Origin: a virus
DNA: 64,000 bases
Strand: one strand, 5' to 3'
Virus record (IMG/VR): IMGVR_UViG_3300025853_000070
Location: 1-64,000 of that record
Positions 16,039 through 23,424 of this stretch are shown one piece after another (the stretch's first letter is position 1; every line of letters starts with the position of its first letter). The translations under genes were made by a program, and so were the position numbers. The notes below the pieces were generated by a model, which saw nothing but the letters and a program-made list of their open reading frames with translations, was not told the origin of the DNA and ran no database searches.

Positions 16039-16199
16039 ATGACTTTGAAGAAGCACTCAAACACTTTGGCACCAGAGTAGAGTTTGCGATTGCCATGGAA
16101 ATGAGTCGAAGGATTACTCCAGAAGAGGCATATCAATCCATCAAAGAAGAACTTAAATCACTCAAAAAAGTCCGTAAGCAACATAAAAATGATGGATGA
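16023..16199 (+). CDS. Small helical hypothetical protein
   Basis: A 58-residue protein starting at the ATG at 16023, inside the end of the preceding gene; an in-frame TTG at 16014 is less likely. It is charged and helical (ITPEEAYQSIKEELKSLKKV). No known family. Confidence 0.6.
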   Translation: MYEELNDFEEALKHFGTRVEFAIAMEMSRRITPEEAYQSIKEELKSLKKVRKQHKNDG

Positions 16200-16350
16200 T
16201 AGTCTCAAAATACATCAAAATGAAGACAGGTCTTTTAGTTTAGAATGGGACAAAGAAGATCCTAACTGGGCATGGTTAAATGGATTGACAAGTAAGCAAC
16301 TTCAGGTTATCATAGAACAAGCAATCAAAGACTATGAATGCGACAAGTGA
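16189..16350 (+). CDS. Small hypothetical protein
   Basis: A 53-residue protein (MMDDSLKIHQNEDRSFSLEW at the start, then LNGLTSKQLQVIIEQAIKDYE) overlapping genes at both ends. The C-terminal helix resembles those of other small T4-like phage proteins. No function assigned. Confidence 0.6.
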   Translation: MMDDSLKIHQNEDRSFSLEWDKEDPNWAWLNGLTSKQLQVIIEQAIKDYECDK

Positions 16351-16543
16351 GCAATCCTACTACAATGAACGCAGGGATCTTCTTGCTGATGTTATCACCG
16401 AATACATGACGGATAAGTCTATTACTGCTCATGATATTCATCGTGATATTATGGGAGAACTGAATGGATGGGTTACAATGAGCAGTCCATTCATGGAAAA
16501 AGCACAATTGGTCAAAAAACTCATGAAAGGAGACAAAAAATGA
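16334..16543 (+). CDS. Small hypothetical protein
   Basis: A 69-residue helical protein (LLADVITEYMTDKSITAHDI), with 17 nt of overlap with the preceding gene. A good Shine-Dalgarno (AAAGGAG) lies inside its 3' end and serves the next gene. No known family. Confidence 0.65.
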   Translation: MNATSEQSYYNERRDLLADVITEYMTDKSITAHDIHRDIMGELNGWVTMSSPFMEKAQLVKKLMKGDKK

Positions 16544-16818
16544 AACCTGATGAAAAAGATTACAAGAGTTATTCTCTTCGCAATTTGAATGAATGGATCC
16601 ATGATGCTCTGGATTCTGATGCAACTACGGATGAAATCTATAATACGATTGTATCTGCAATCAAGGAGAGAAATCAGTATCATAGTGCATGTCTGAATGC
16701 TGGTGAGGCACTTCTTCGTAAATTTCATGTCGTAACTCCTCCTCATAAGTATGAAAGTATGGATCCTGCATTTCAAAAGTTTTGGGAAGATAAAGATATT
16801 ACAGGAGGAGATTGTTGA
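16540..16818 (+). CDS. Small hypothetical protein
   Basis: A 92-residue protein started at the ATG at 16540 because AAAGGAG sits 8 nt upstream; the longer frame begins inside the previous gene. It contains LNEWIHDALDSDATTDEIYN and TPPHKYESMDPAFQKFWEDK. No known family. The next gene also has a strong AGGAGG site within its 3' end. Confidence 0.7.
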   Translation: MKPDEKDYKSYSLRNLNEWIHDALDSDATTDEIYNTIVSAIKERNQYHSACLNAGEALLRKFHVVTPPHKYESMDPAFQKFWEDKDITGGDC

Positions 16819-17018
16819 TGGCATTATCCAAACAAACAGAAGAATCACTACGAGATGCAGAATCTTGTTTGCGTAATGCTCTTGTTTCTGCCGCACGAAA
16901 CGAGAAACCATATATCTCAAAGCATATCTCTGATATGATTGTAACAATCGAAAGTATTATCAATATTGATAGTATGTTTGACTATATGGAAGAGCGAATG
17001 GGTGATCAGCACAAATAA
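16818..17018 (+). CDS. Small helical hypothetical protein
   Basis: A 66-residue protein with ATG at 16818 overlapping the previous stop by 1 nt and AGGAGG upstream. It is all-helical (EESLRDAESCLRNALVSAAR). It is the last gene of the chain that begins at 14797. Confidence 0.65.
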   Translation: MALSKQTEESLRDAESCLRNALVSAARNEKPYISKHISDMIVTIESIINIDSMFDYMEERMGDQHK

Positions 17019-17021
17019 ATA
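17014..17021 (+). promoter_or_regulatory. Late-promoter-like motif AATAAATA
   Basis: AATAAATA overlaps the preceding stop and lies 27 nt before the ATG at 17048. It departs from the TATAAATA consensus at the first base only. Confidence 0.35.
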
Positions 17022-17047
17022 CTCTTATTAGGACATTTTAAGTAAAA

Positions 17048-17260
17048 ATGGATAACATCGACCAACACATTCAACATGATGAAGAACTTTTGAGTGATCC
17101 AACCATTTCTCCACAAAGCAGAAGACACACAGAAGAAGAACTTGAAGCACTCAAAGTTTATAAAGAACATCATCCTGGAGAGGAACACGATCCAAACTCA
17201 TTAGAGTTGTATTGTGACACTCATCCTGATGCAATGGAATGTAGAGTATATGATGATTGA
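17048..17260 (+). CDS. Small acidic His-rich hypothetical protein
   Basis: A 70-residue protein rich in Glu, Asp and His (MDNIDQHIQHDEELLSDPTI at the start; EHHPGEEHDPN in the middle). No family recognised. It could bind metal given the His/Glu pairs, but no defined site is visible. Confidence 0.65.
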   Translation: MDNIDQHIQHDEELLSDPTISPQSRRHTEEELEALKVYKEHHPGEEHDPNSLELYCDTHPDAMECRVYDD

Positions 17261-17282
17261 TTGTTAGAATTACATAACATTT

Positions 17283-17328
17283 TCTTTATATTTTGGTATA
17301 AATGATAACTTTTTGGTATAATAACGAT
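17283..17328 (+). promoter_or_regulatory. Duplicated extended -10 element (TTTTGGTATAA, two copies)
   Basis: TTTTGGTATAA occurs twice about 24 bp apart, the second copy as TTTTTGGTATAAT. TGGTATAAT fits an extended -10. It precedes only a 24-codon ORF, so it may drive that micro-gene or a leader RNA. Confidence 0.5.
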
Positions 17329-17373
17329 ACTAAATTGATTAAATAGTAATGTAATTTGTATTTAAAAACAAAT

Positions 17374-17448
17374 ATGGAAATCTTTTTAACACTTGGAGTT
17401 TTGGGTCTCGTTGCTTATGTTGCAGGAAAAATGACACCATCGACTTGA
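17374..17448 (+). CDS. Possible 24-residue membrane micro-protein
   Basis: The ORF encodes MEIFLTLGVLGLVAYVAGKM plus PTPST-like tail residues, almost all one hydrophobic helix. It lies between tandem -10 elements and an intrinsic terminator, an arrangement consistent with a separate transcript. It resembles in size the single-helix membrane subunits of photosynthetic complexes, but no identity can be shown. Confidence 0.45.
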   Translation: MEIFLTLGVLGLVAYVAGKMTPST

Positions 17449-17475
17449 GGTGTGACAGTTGAATAAGCGGCACAA

Positions 17476-17496
17476 GGGGCAGCGATGCCCCTTTTT
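17476..17496 (+). terminator. Intrinsic terminator
   Basis: GGGGC (17476-17480) pairs with GCCCC (17487-17491) around a short loop and is followed by five T. It precedes the promoter of the gene at 17535. Confidence 0.75.
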
Positions 17497-17503
17497 AATG
17501 CCC

Positions 17504-17509
17504 TATAAT
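17504..17509 (+). promoter_or_regulatory. TATAAT -10 element with repeated leader
   Basis: GCCCTATAATA and the leader GGTAATCAAGGGAACA match those before the gene at 2172. No -35 is evident at the proper distance because the terminator hairpin occupies it. The ATG is 31 nt downstream. Confidence 0.6.
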
Positions 17510-17534
17510 ACAGAGGTAATCAAGGGAACACCCC

Positions 17535-17936
17535 ATGGCAACCCGCTCACGCATTGGTCTCCAACTCTCTGATGGCAGCATTGTGTCTGTCTATTGTCAT
17601 TATAATGGTTATCCTGCCTACAATGGTCGCATTCTTCGCACTCATTATGATACCATTGAGAAAGTTCGTGAACTGATTGATGGTGGTGATATGTCTTGTG
17701 CTCGGACTGATGCAGGTTGGAACAATGAAACCCTGCCCGAAGTTGGTCCCCTGTATTACTCCGCTCGCGGCGAAGATTGCCCTCCTCGTCATGACGAAAC
17801 CATGACTGAGTTCTTTAAGAATGGTGAAGAATTTGGTTATATCTTCCAAAATGGTGAGTGGTTCTGTTATGATACTAAAACCTGGAGCGATACCTTTGCC
17901 CAGGTTATCGAAATCCCTACTGGAGCACTGGTATGA
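17535..17936 (+). CDS. Conserved phage protein of unknown function (TRSRIG family)
   Basis: A 133-residue protein with the start MATRSRIGLQLSDGSIVSVY, followed by CHYNGYPAYNG and LIDGGDMSCARTD. I recognise this pattern as a widespread phage family whose biochemical role is not known. The sequence is more G+C-rich than the micro-gene operon upstream. It has its own -10 element, and the next gene overlaps by ATGA. Confidence 0.8.
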   Translation: MATRSRIGLQLSDGSIVSVYCHYNGYPAYNGRILRTHYDTIEKVRELIDGGDMSCARTDAGWNNETLPEVGPLYYSARGEDCPPRHDETMTEFFKNGEEFGYIFQNGEWFCYDTKTWSDTFAQVIEIPTGALV

Positions 17937-18118
17937 TTGATCTCAACACTCTGACTCACGACGAAAAAGAAGCACTTGCAGAAGATTGTGAAGATTATCT
18001 GCTGCATCGTCACATTCCATTATTCTCTCATTCTTATGACAACATAATCATTCAGGCAATCCGCGAAGGTTATCAAATGTCTAAGTTTGATCGACCTGTT
18101 CGCAAACCACTTTATTGA
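17933..18118 (+). CDS. Small hypothetical protein
   Basis: A 61-residue protein (MIDLNTLTHDEKEALAEDCE at the start) coupled by ATGA to the TRSRIG protein. No known family. A GGGGGC/GCCCCC hairpin follows 8 nt after its stop. Confidence 0.65.
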   Translation: MIDLNTLTHDEKEALAEDCEDYLLHRHIPLFSHSYDNIIIQAIREGYQMSKFDRPVRKPLY

Positions 18119-18126
18119 GTGGCAAA

Positions 18127-18161
18127 GGGGGCACTGAAACGCCCCCATATGCCCCTATAAT
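18127..18161 (+). promoter_or_regulatory. Hairpin followed by TATAAT -10 element
   Basis: GGGGGC (18127-18132) and GCCCCC (18141-18146) form a stem without a T run. TATAAT at 18156-18161 is 34 nt ahead of the ATG at 18190. The hairpin probably ends the upstream transcript just before the new start. Confidence 0.6.
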
Positions 18162-18189
18162 ACGTTCATACACAAAGGGACCTCCACCC

Positions 18190-18600
18190 ATGACCATCGA
18201 CTTTGCTGCCCAGTGTGCCGACGCCAACGCCTTTGCTGACTTCTGTGCCCAGCAGGATGCCCGCAACACCATTCAACTGAATGTTCATAAGTGGACTCTG
18301 ATGCTGTGTGATGCTCTGGTTGACAACTTCAAGCAGTCTCATCCTAACTCTGATCCTTACAAATTCTATATTGAGAGTGGTCGTAAGTATCACAAAATCA
18401 TTATGGAGACTGGTGCTGGTTCTCGCTCTGTCCATGCTTTTGTTGATAAGAAGACTGGTGAAGTCTACAAACCTGCATCGTTCAAAGCACCTGCCAAGGG
18501 TGTTCGTTATGATCTGCGAATCATTGAGCAACGTGAGTGGTTGCTGGAGAATGCTGATTGGGCAGGTGAGTATCTCTACCTGACCTTTAAAAAGGGTTGA
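18190..18600 (+). CDS. Hypothetical protein
   Basis: A 136-residue protein. I place the start at the ATG at 18190, downstream of the -10 at 18156; the longer open frame to 18115 would run through promoter and hairpin. It contains KFYIESGRKYHKIIMETGAG and SRSVHAFVDKKTGEVYKPAS, reminiscent of small phage proteins with a strand-rich core and a signature VHAFVDKKTG. No function can be assigned. Confidence 0.7.
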   Translation: MTIDFAAQCADANAFADFCAQQDARNTIQLNVHKWTLMLCDALVDNFKQSHPNSDPYKFYIESGRKYHKIIMETGAGSRSVHAFVDKKTGEVYKPASFKAPAKGVRYDLRIIEQREWLLENADWAGEYLYLTFKKG

Positions 18601-18605
18601 TTAAG

Positions 18606-18782
18606 ATGAAAGTTACAGAACACTATGGAAATACTCCCCCTGATCTTCAGGGGGATGAGATTGATGCTTTGTTAGAGTTAGTCAAGGATCAAATCATGAA
18701 TGATGAAGAAAAGTCAGTTCGATTGTTTTATGCCAAAATCTATGGTAAACTGCTTGGTATGAAAACTGCTCTTAATACATGA
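18606..18782 (+). CDS. Small helical hypothetical protein
   Basis: A 58-residue protein using the ATG at 18606 (in-frame TTG at 18597 ignored). It contains TPPDLQGDEIDALLELVKDQ. It begins the overlapping chain that leads into the restriction-type operon. Confidence 0.6.
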   Translation: MKVTEHYGNTPPDLQGDEIDALLELVKDQIMNDEEKSVRLFYAKIYGKLLGMKTALNT

Positions 18783-18940
18783 GAGACAAAATTGTTTTCA
18801 TTCTTCCGTTTATTCAGGTAATCATTGCGATGGTAACATTGTATAGATTGCCAGAACCACCTCCTCAATACTACTGTAAAATTGCAGAGGACACTTATGG
18901 GCAACAGTACAACTTCTTCATTTGTAATCCAAAATTATGA
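18779..18940 (+). CDS. Small membrane protein
   Basis: A 53-residue protein: one N-terminal hydrophobic helix (IVFILPFIQVIIAMVTLY), then a proline-rich PEPPPQYY segment and two Cys. Both ends overlap neighbouring genes (ATGA), so it is translated with the helicase-nuclease downstream. Confidence 0.65.
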   Translation: MRDKIVFILPFIQVIIAMVTLYRLPEPPPQYYCKIAEDTYGQQYNFFICNPKL

Positions 18941-21180
18941 CCAAACAAATCTATTTTTATTCTGACACCGATAGGTATGAAGACCAAATTGCCTTAGGAA
19001 AGACTCCTAAACTCAAGATTGGTGACACAGAATTAAAAGTAGTTGATGAGCGTATTAAACAGCAGGACACTACTGCATGTGCTTTACCTTTAGATAAGAA
19101 GGGTAGTTACTATACATCATTTGGTGATCGGGAGTTTCATGAATATCTTGAAATTCTGGGTTATGAAAGGAGTCGCAAAGAACGTGAATGGTTCTATATT
19201 ACCGTAGAAGATGCGGAGAAGGAACTATTTAATTACAAGAATGGAGTTGTAAAGGTCAATAAGTATTTTGATCCTCGCCCTCATCAGGCATGGGTCAATA
19301 GTGTTATTCTTAGTCGTTTTGATGGCACTCGTACTGTTACTCAACCTCTAAACCTTGCTCCACGTTTTGGCAAGACTCTTCAGGCACTTTCTTTGTTCAA
19401 AGATTCTGGTCTTGAAGTCATGATAGTTGCCGCACATTGGTTGGCAGCAAATAATTCTTTTGTATCCGCAGTTAACGAACGTTTTGATATTACTGCTGAT
19501 ATTGCAGTCATTAAACCCAAATACGAAGAATTTAAGAAAGCAATTTCTCAAGGCAAGCGTGTACTAATCGATTTATCCTTGCATACTGATGCAGAGAAGA
19601 TTGATCCTGTGCTGATTTCTGCGTTATCAGTCTATAAAAAACTCATTATCATTGATGAGGCAGACTTTGGAGCATGGACTTCATCCAGCAGAGAGACTGC
19701 ATCACAGTTTATTAACTCTGGTATCAACCTTGTTTGTGTTGCTACTGGCACCAATATTGAAAAAGCACTGATTGGATCTCATGAAGTTGAGGTGCCTATT
19801 ACAGTTTCTTATTTGGATCTATTGGAGGCAAAACGGTGTAAGGGTCCATTGTTTGAACCCGGAGGATTTTGCTGTGATGATCCTCAGAGTTGGGCATCTA
19901 AACTTGACAATCTTGTAGAGGTTGATTGTCTTACTTTGGATGCTAATCAGACTTTTATTGATTTGCATAATAACTTGAGTAAAGAAGATCGACCTAACAT
20001 GGTTAAGTTCTTTTCCAAGCGTAATGGTCATCTTCAGCGAGAGTTTATCAAGCGGGAACTCTGTGATGAAGATACAAATCAAGACGTATTTGGTTTGTAT
20101 GAATCAGAGTATGGTTCTATTGAAAAACCCGCTGTTATGCTGTTTATTCCAACAACCAAGGCAGATGTAGATAATTTTATCAACTTGGGTAAGAGTATTG
20201 CTCCGTGGTGTAACTGGGTTGCTCTACACAGTGATGAATACAGTAATCGCTCTGCAGAAGATTTGATCAAGAAGTTGATAAACAATAGTGATAAAGAACG
20301 TACAATTATTGTATCCTGCTCTATGGGTGCTCGTTCTTTCTCCATTCCAAACATCATCTCCGTCATTAACTGCTCTGATGGTGGTTCGATGTCTTCTGCC
20401 ATTCAAAAGTCATCACGCTGCTTTACTCCTGGTTGTGGAAAAAAAGTAGGTCTGATTATTAATTGGTCATTCAATACTGAACGATCTTCTAACTTTGAAA
20501 CTGATCTTATTTCTTCTAGTCTGAAGAAGCATTCTTCAGATGTTGATTATGCCATTCGTCGTGTCTTTGGATTGGTAAACTTCTATCGCAAGGATGAGTA
20601 TGGTTATCTCTCAAGGCGTTCTATTTCTGATTTCTCGGAGTATGTAATGTCTGATGAGAATCTTCAGAACATGGCAAGTTCAATTCTTGACTGGGATAAA
20701 ATGTTTGCCAATATTGATCTTGATAATCTCCTAAAAGGAGTCAAGACAGGTGGTTTCAGCGAGACTAAAAAAGAATGGGAACCAATTCTTGAGTCGGCAA
20801 AAAGTTATATTTCAACAGAATCTTCTTCCGAAAAAAGTTCTGATCCCAATGAGGCAAAAATCAAGAAATTCAAGGAAAAGATTCTTTCGATTATCAAGAC
20901 TGCCGGAAATGTTTACTATCTTGCTCCTGGTTCAAATAACTTCAAGGATGCTATGATGGTGATTTCATCTGATGCCGACAAAGTAAAAGATTATCTCAGT
21001 TTGGTTGGTATTCATCCTGAACTGATTCTTGAACATTTTTATGATTATCTTCCTGAGGTTTTTATGAATTTGATTCTAACCAAGAGTGCATCATCCGAAG
21101 GGCAATACAAATATTTTGGATTTGGTAGTTGTGATCACCCAACAGATTTATTTGATTTCAATTTGATTGATTCGATTTGA
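18937..21180 (+). CDS. GIY-YIG (T5orf172-like) nuclease fused to SF2 helicase; probable restriction subunit
   Basis: A 747-residue protein. Residues 1-90 look like a T5orf172-type GIY-YIG domain: IYFYS near 5-9, LKIGDT at 26-31, conserved Arg39 in DERIKQQ, the D64-R-E-F-H68 box and catalytic Glu84 in EREWF. Residues about 115-560 are an SF2 helicase: PRPHQAW, P-loop APRFGKT at 141-147, DEAD at 240-243 and motif VI QKSSR from 490. The last 200 residues are unassigned. It overlaps the upstream micro-gene and is followed at once by methyltransferase ORFs, so I infer the cleaving and translocating subunit of a restriction-modification-like system. The GIY-YIG call is by eye. Confidence 0.8.
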   Translation: MTKQIYFYSDTDRYEDQIALGKTPKLKIGDTELKVVDERIKQQDTTACALPLDKKGSYYTSFGDREFHEYLEILGYERSRKEREWFYITVEDAEKELFNYKNGVVKVNKYFDPRPHQAWVNSVILSRFDGTRTVTQPLNLAPRFGKTLQALSLFKDSGLEVMIVAAHWLAANNSFVSAVNERFDITADIAVIKPKYEEFKKAISQGKRVLIDLSLHTDAEKIDPVLISALSVYKKLIIIDEADFGAWTSSSRETASQFINSGINLVCVATGTNIEKALIGSHEVEVPITVSYLDLLEAKRCKGPLFEPGGFCCDDPQSWASKLDNLVEVDCLTLDANQTFIDLHNNLSKEDRPNMVKFFSKRNGHLQREFIKRELCDEDTNQDVFGLYESEYGSIEKPAVMLFIPTTKADVDNFINLGKSIAPWCNWVALHSDEYSNRSAEDLIKKLINNSDKERTIIVSCSMGARSFSIPNIISVINCSDGGSMSSAIQKSSRCFTPGCGKKVGLIINWSFNTERSSNFETDLISSSLKKHSSDVDYAIRRVFGLVNFYRKDEYGYLSRRSISDFSEYVMSDENLQNMASSILDWDKMFANIDLDNLLKGVKTGGFSETKKEWEPILESAKSYISTESSSEKSSDPNEAKIKKFKEKILSIIKTAGNVYYLAPGSNNFKDAMMVISSDADKVKDYLSLVGIHPELILEHFYDYLPEVFMNLILTKSASSEGQYKYFGFGSCDHPTDLFDFNLIDSI

Positions 21181-21182
21181 TT

Positions 21183-22172
21183 ATGAAAAGTTTTGCATAT
21201 CTTGTAAAAGAACCTGGAAATGGAGCAATGTCTGACATTGAAAACTTATCCAAACGAGGAGAAGTAACAGTCATTGCAACTCTTCCTGGATATATTGATT
21301 TTTTTCGTAAAAAGGGTTATAATACTATGAGTTTTGATAAGTGGGATAATTGTTCAATGGACTTTACTGCAACCATTGGTAATCCTCCCTATACTGATCC
21401 ATCAACTATTCTTGGACCTTCTTCCGGTGGAGGATCCAAGGATTTAGATTGTATTTTTTATGCAAGAGCAATGGAGCGAAGTAGTTATGTTTCCATGATT
21501 ATTCGTTCTAAATTTTTTGCAAAGAAAGGTTCTGCATTTAGAAAGAAGTTATTTGGAGGATCTGAGGGAGGATTAATATCTCTTCAAGCTTTGCCAGAGA
21601 GTACCTTTCCCACCATTTCTTTGACTGAAACTTGTATTCCAACATGGAAGAGAGGTTATAGGGGACCAACAAAGATTACCTTTATGGATGGTACTGTCAA
21701 GGAGATGTATTTGAATGAAGAGACTTGTATCAAGTTGACGAATCCTGATTATGTTGTTGAAGTATCCAATAACATGGCATATCGTCATCAAACAGGGGAT
21801 GTTTTTCTACATGAATTAAAACCCGGAAATTGTCCTATGGTTCAGACTATGGGAGGATTTAGGGGGAATGGTCCTATTATAACAATGGTTGATGAATCTC
21901 AGCATTTCAGTTGCGTAAATCAACATGGAGTCATTATGAATAGTAAGTACGGAGGTACGGAGAAATCTTTTGGAGCAATTTACGTCAAGCAATATGAACA
22001 TTCGATTAGTAGTTCGGCAGTTTGTTTGAAGACCAATTCTCTTGAAGAAAGCGAACGTTTGAGAGATTATCTTTTGTCCGAAGAAGTTAAAAATCTTGTT
22101 CGAATGAATAAGATTTCAAATGTCAATAGTAAGGAACTATTCAAAACCATCCCGGATATGCCAAATGAGTAG
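21183..22172 (+). CDS. N6-adenine methyltransferase-like protein carrying catalytic motif IV (NPPY)
   Basis: A 329-residue protein from the ATG at 21183, 2 nt past the helicase stop; an upstream in-frame TTG at 21177 would overlap. NPPY at residues 67-70 is the adenine-amino catalytic motif of Eco57I/TaqI-type methyltransferases, followed by SMIIRSKFFAKKGSAFRKKL, like the V-VI region. The rest resembles a target-recognition region. The AdoMet-binding motif I is absent here and is found in the next ORF, so the two ORFs probably form one enzyme. Confidence 0.8.
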   Translation: MKSFAYLVKEPGNGAMSDIENLSKRGEVTVIATLPGYIDFFRKKGYNTMSFDKWDNCSMDFTATIGNPPYTDPSTILGPSSGGGSKDLDCIFYARAMERSSYVSMIIRSKFFAKKGSAFRKKLFGGSEGGLISLQALPESTFPTISLTETCIPTWKRGYRGPTKITFMDGTVKEMYLNEETCIKLTNPDYVVEVSNNMAYRHQTGDVFLHELKPGNCPMVQTMGGFRGNGPIITMVDESQHFSCVNQHGVIMNSKYGGTEKSFGAIYVKQYEHSISSSAVCLKTNSLEESERLRDYLLSEEVKNLVRMNKISNVNSKELFKTIPDMPNE

Positions 22173-22575
22173 AAACAAACATAATCAGAATGTTGGATCT
22201 AAGATTGAGAGATCTGATGAAAGAATCAATTCTACGGGAGAAGTATTTACTCCAATGGAAATTTGTATTCAAATGGTTCAATCCATACCAGAAGAGAGTC
22301 TAAAAGATCCCAAATCCAAATTTTTGGACGATTCTGCGGGAAGCGGCAACTTTCTGATCGCTCTCCGCGACGAACTGGTCAAATATCATGATCTTGATCA
22401 TGTTTTGAATTACATGCTCTATGCAGTTGAACTTATGGAGGATAATCATTCAGAATTTTGTGAAAGACTGGGAGTAAGTACGGAACATCCGCATTATGTT
22501 TGCGCAAATTCTTTGAAATACGATTATAGTTTCGGTTCAAGGGTTGATCTGGACTCTTTTATGAAGGACGGTTGA
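22165..22575 (+). CDS. N6-adenine methyltransferase-like AdoMet-binding subunit (motif I)
   Basis: A 136-residue protein with ATG at 22165, overlapping the NPPY gene by 8 nt. GEVFTP at 25-30 is the familiar lead-in of N6-adenine methyltransferases, and DSAGSGNFL at 56-64 is motif I for AdoMet. YAVELMEDN near 86-94 looks like motif II. The ORF ends without an NPPY motif. Together with the upstream ORF it recreates a complete enzyme, but in reversed order (IV first, I second). It is the last gene of the overlapping chain. Confidence 0.8.
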   Translation: MSRNKHNQNVGSKIERSDERINSTGEVFTPMEICIQMVQSIPEESLKDPKSKFLDDSAGSGNFLIALRDELVKYHDLDHVLNYMLYAVELMEDNHSEFCERLGVSTEHPHYVCANSLKYDYSFGSRVDLDSFMKDG

Positions 22576-22580
22576 GCAAC

Positions 22581-22622
22581 TGTCCACTCGGCATCTGACT
22601 CTGCCCCAGTCGGCACTATAAT
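22581..22622 (+). promoter_or_regulatory. ACTGTCCAC-box promoter (box, 29 bp, TATAAT)
   Basis: TGTCCAC at 22581-22587 is followed by 29 bp and TATAAT at 22617-22622; the ATG is 30 nt past the -10. There is no good -35 box. Four other promoters between 26.5 and 29 kb have the same box at 28-32 bp. Confidence 0.65.
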
Positions 22623-22646
22623 AAGCACATAAGCAACCAACCCCAA

Positions 22647-22883
22647 ATGCAACTTCAAACCTCTGCCACTCAGATCGACTTCTATCCCGTCGGCACCGGT
22701 AAGCGTTTCGTAAAGCGTGTCATCTGGCACAAGGGTGAAGAGACTGAGATGACATCTTTCACCACTCGTGTGAAGTCTGATGCAATGTATGACATCAATC
22801 AGTATCTTGCAAATGGTGCCACTGTAACCGACTTCAACCTGGAAGCATACCAGGGTTCTGACTACTCTCCTGTCTACTGCTGA
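22647..22883 (+). CDS. Small hypothetical protein
   Basis: A 78-residue protein (FYPVGTGKRFVKRVIWHKGE; NQYLANGATVTDFNLEAYQG) with predicted strands. Single-gene unit with its own promoter and a hairpin 11 nt after its stop. No known family. Confidence 0.7.
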   Translation: MQLQTSATQIDFYPVGTGKRFVKRVIWHKGEETEMTSFTTRVKSDAMYDINQYLANGATVTDFNLEAYQGSDYSPVYC

Positions 22884-22893
22884 TGCCAGTTCA

Positions 22894-22916
22894 GGGAGTG
22901 GCACATTCCCACTCCC
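22894..22916 (+). terminator. Hairpin terminator-like element
   Basis: GGGAGTGG (22894-22901) and CCACTCCC (22909-22916) form a perfect 8-bp stem. It lacks a T run, as do most hairpins in the small-gene regions. Confidence 0.6.
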
Positions 22917-22935
22917 AAATCGGATCCATTCATTC

Positions 22936-22941
22936 TATAAT
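22936..22941 (+). promoter_or_regulatory. TATAAT -10 element
   Basis: TATAAT lies 28 nt ahead of the ATG at 22964. The leader CTTCAGT.CA.ACAAA is closely repeated before the gene at 28978, so these two promoters share ancestry. Confidence 0.6.
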
Positions 22942-22963
22942 AACTTCAGTTCAGACAAAGCAA

Positions 22964-23224
22964 ATGACCGATCTTGAATTTTCTGGTGTTTATTTGACTG
23001 TTGAGGAGCACGGTTGTGTTTATACTGTTTGTACAGAAGGTGAGTTGTTCTGCGCTCCAATTCATCATGACAATACCATCAATCTGGAAGAGTTTGACTT
23101 TGTTGACTTTATGGCACTGATGGGAGATGAAGTTGATATGAAGGAACAGTTGGATGAGATTCAATTGACATTGTGTAAGATGATGCAAGCAGCAGGATTG
23201 TTTTATACAACTGTGCCTGTATGA
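22964..23224 (+). CDS. Small acidic hypothetical protein
   Basis: An 86-residue protein started at the ATG at 22964 because the -10 lies just upstream; a longer frame from 22883 would cover promoter and hairpin. Acidic and helical at the C-terminus (FVDFMALMGDEVDMKEQLDE). The stop overlaps the next ATG. Confidence 0.7.
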   Translation: MTDLEFSGVYLTVEEHGCVYTVCTEGELFCAPIHHDNTINLEEFDFVDFMALMGDEVDMKEQLDEIQLTLCKMMQAAGLFYTTVPV

Positions 23225-23418
23225 TCTCTCTACCAAACCCAACCAAAATGATTACTACCATGGAAACGTTTAAGGTGATTCTTTCACTTCAGTCCAATCC
23301 CGATAAGTTCACTTTCACCACTGTTGAGGAGTGTACTGATATGGATGATTGTATTCAACATCTTCATCAAGAGTTTCCCCTACACAACATCGAATCCGTC
23401 CGCCGCATTCCCAACTGA
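23221..23418 (+). CDS. Small hypothetical protein
   Basis: A 65-residue protein, ATGA-coupled to the previous gene; internal ATGs at 23248 and 23260 are possible alternatives. It contains FKVILSLQSNPDKFTFTTVE and SVRRIPN. The pattern resembles small strand-helix-strand phage proteins. No function known. Confidence 0.6.
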   Translation: MISLPNPTKMITTMETFKVILSLQSNPDKFTFTTVEECTDMDDCIQHLHQEFPLHNIESVRRIPN

Positions 23419-23424
23419 ATTATT

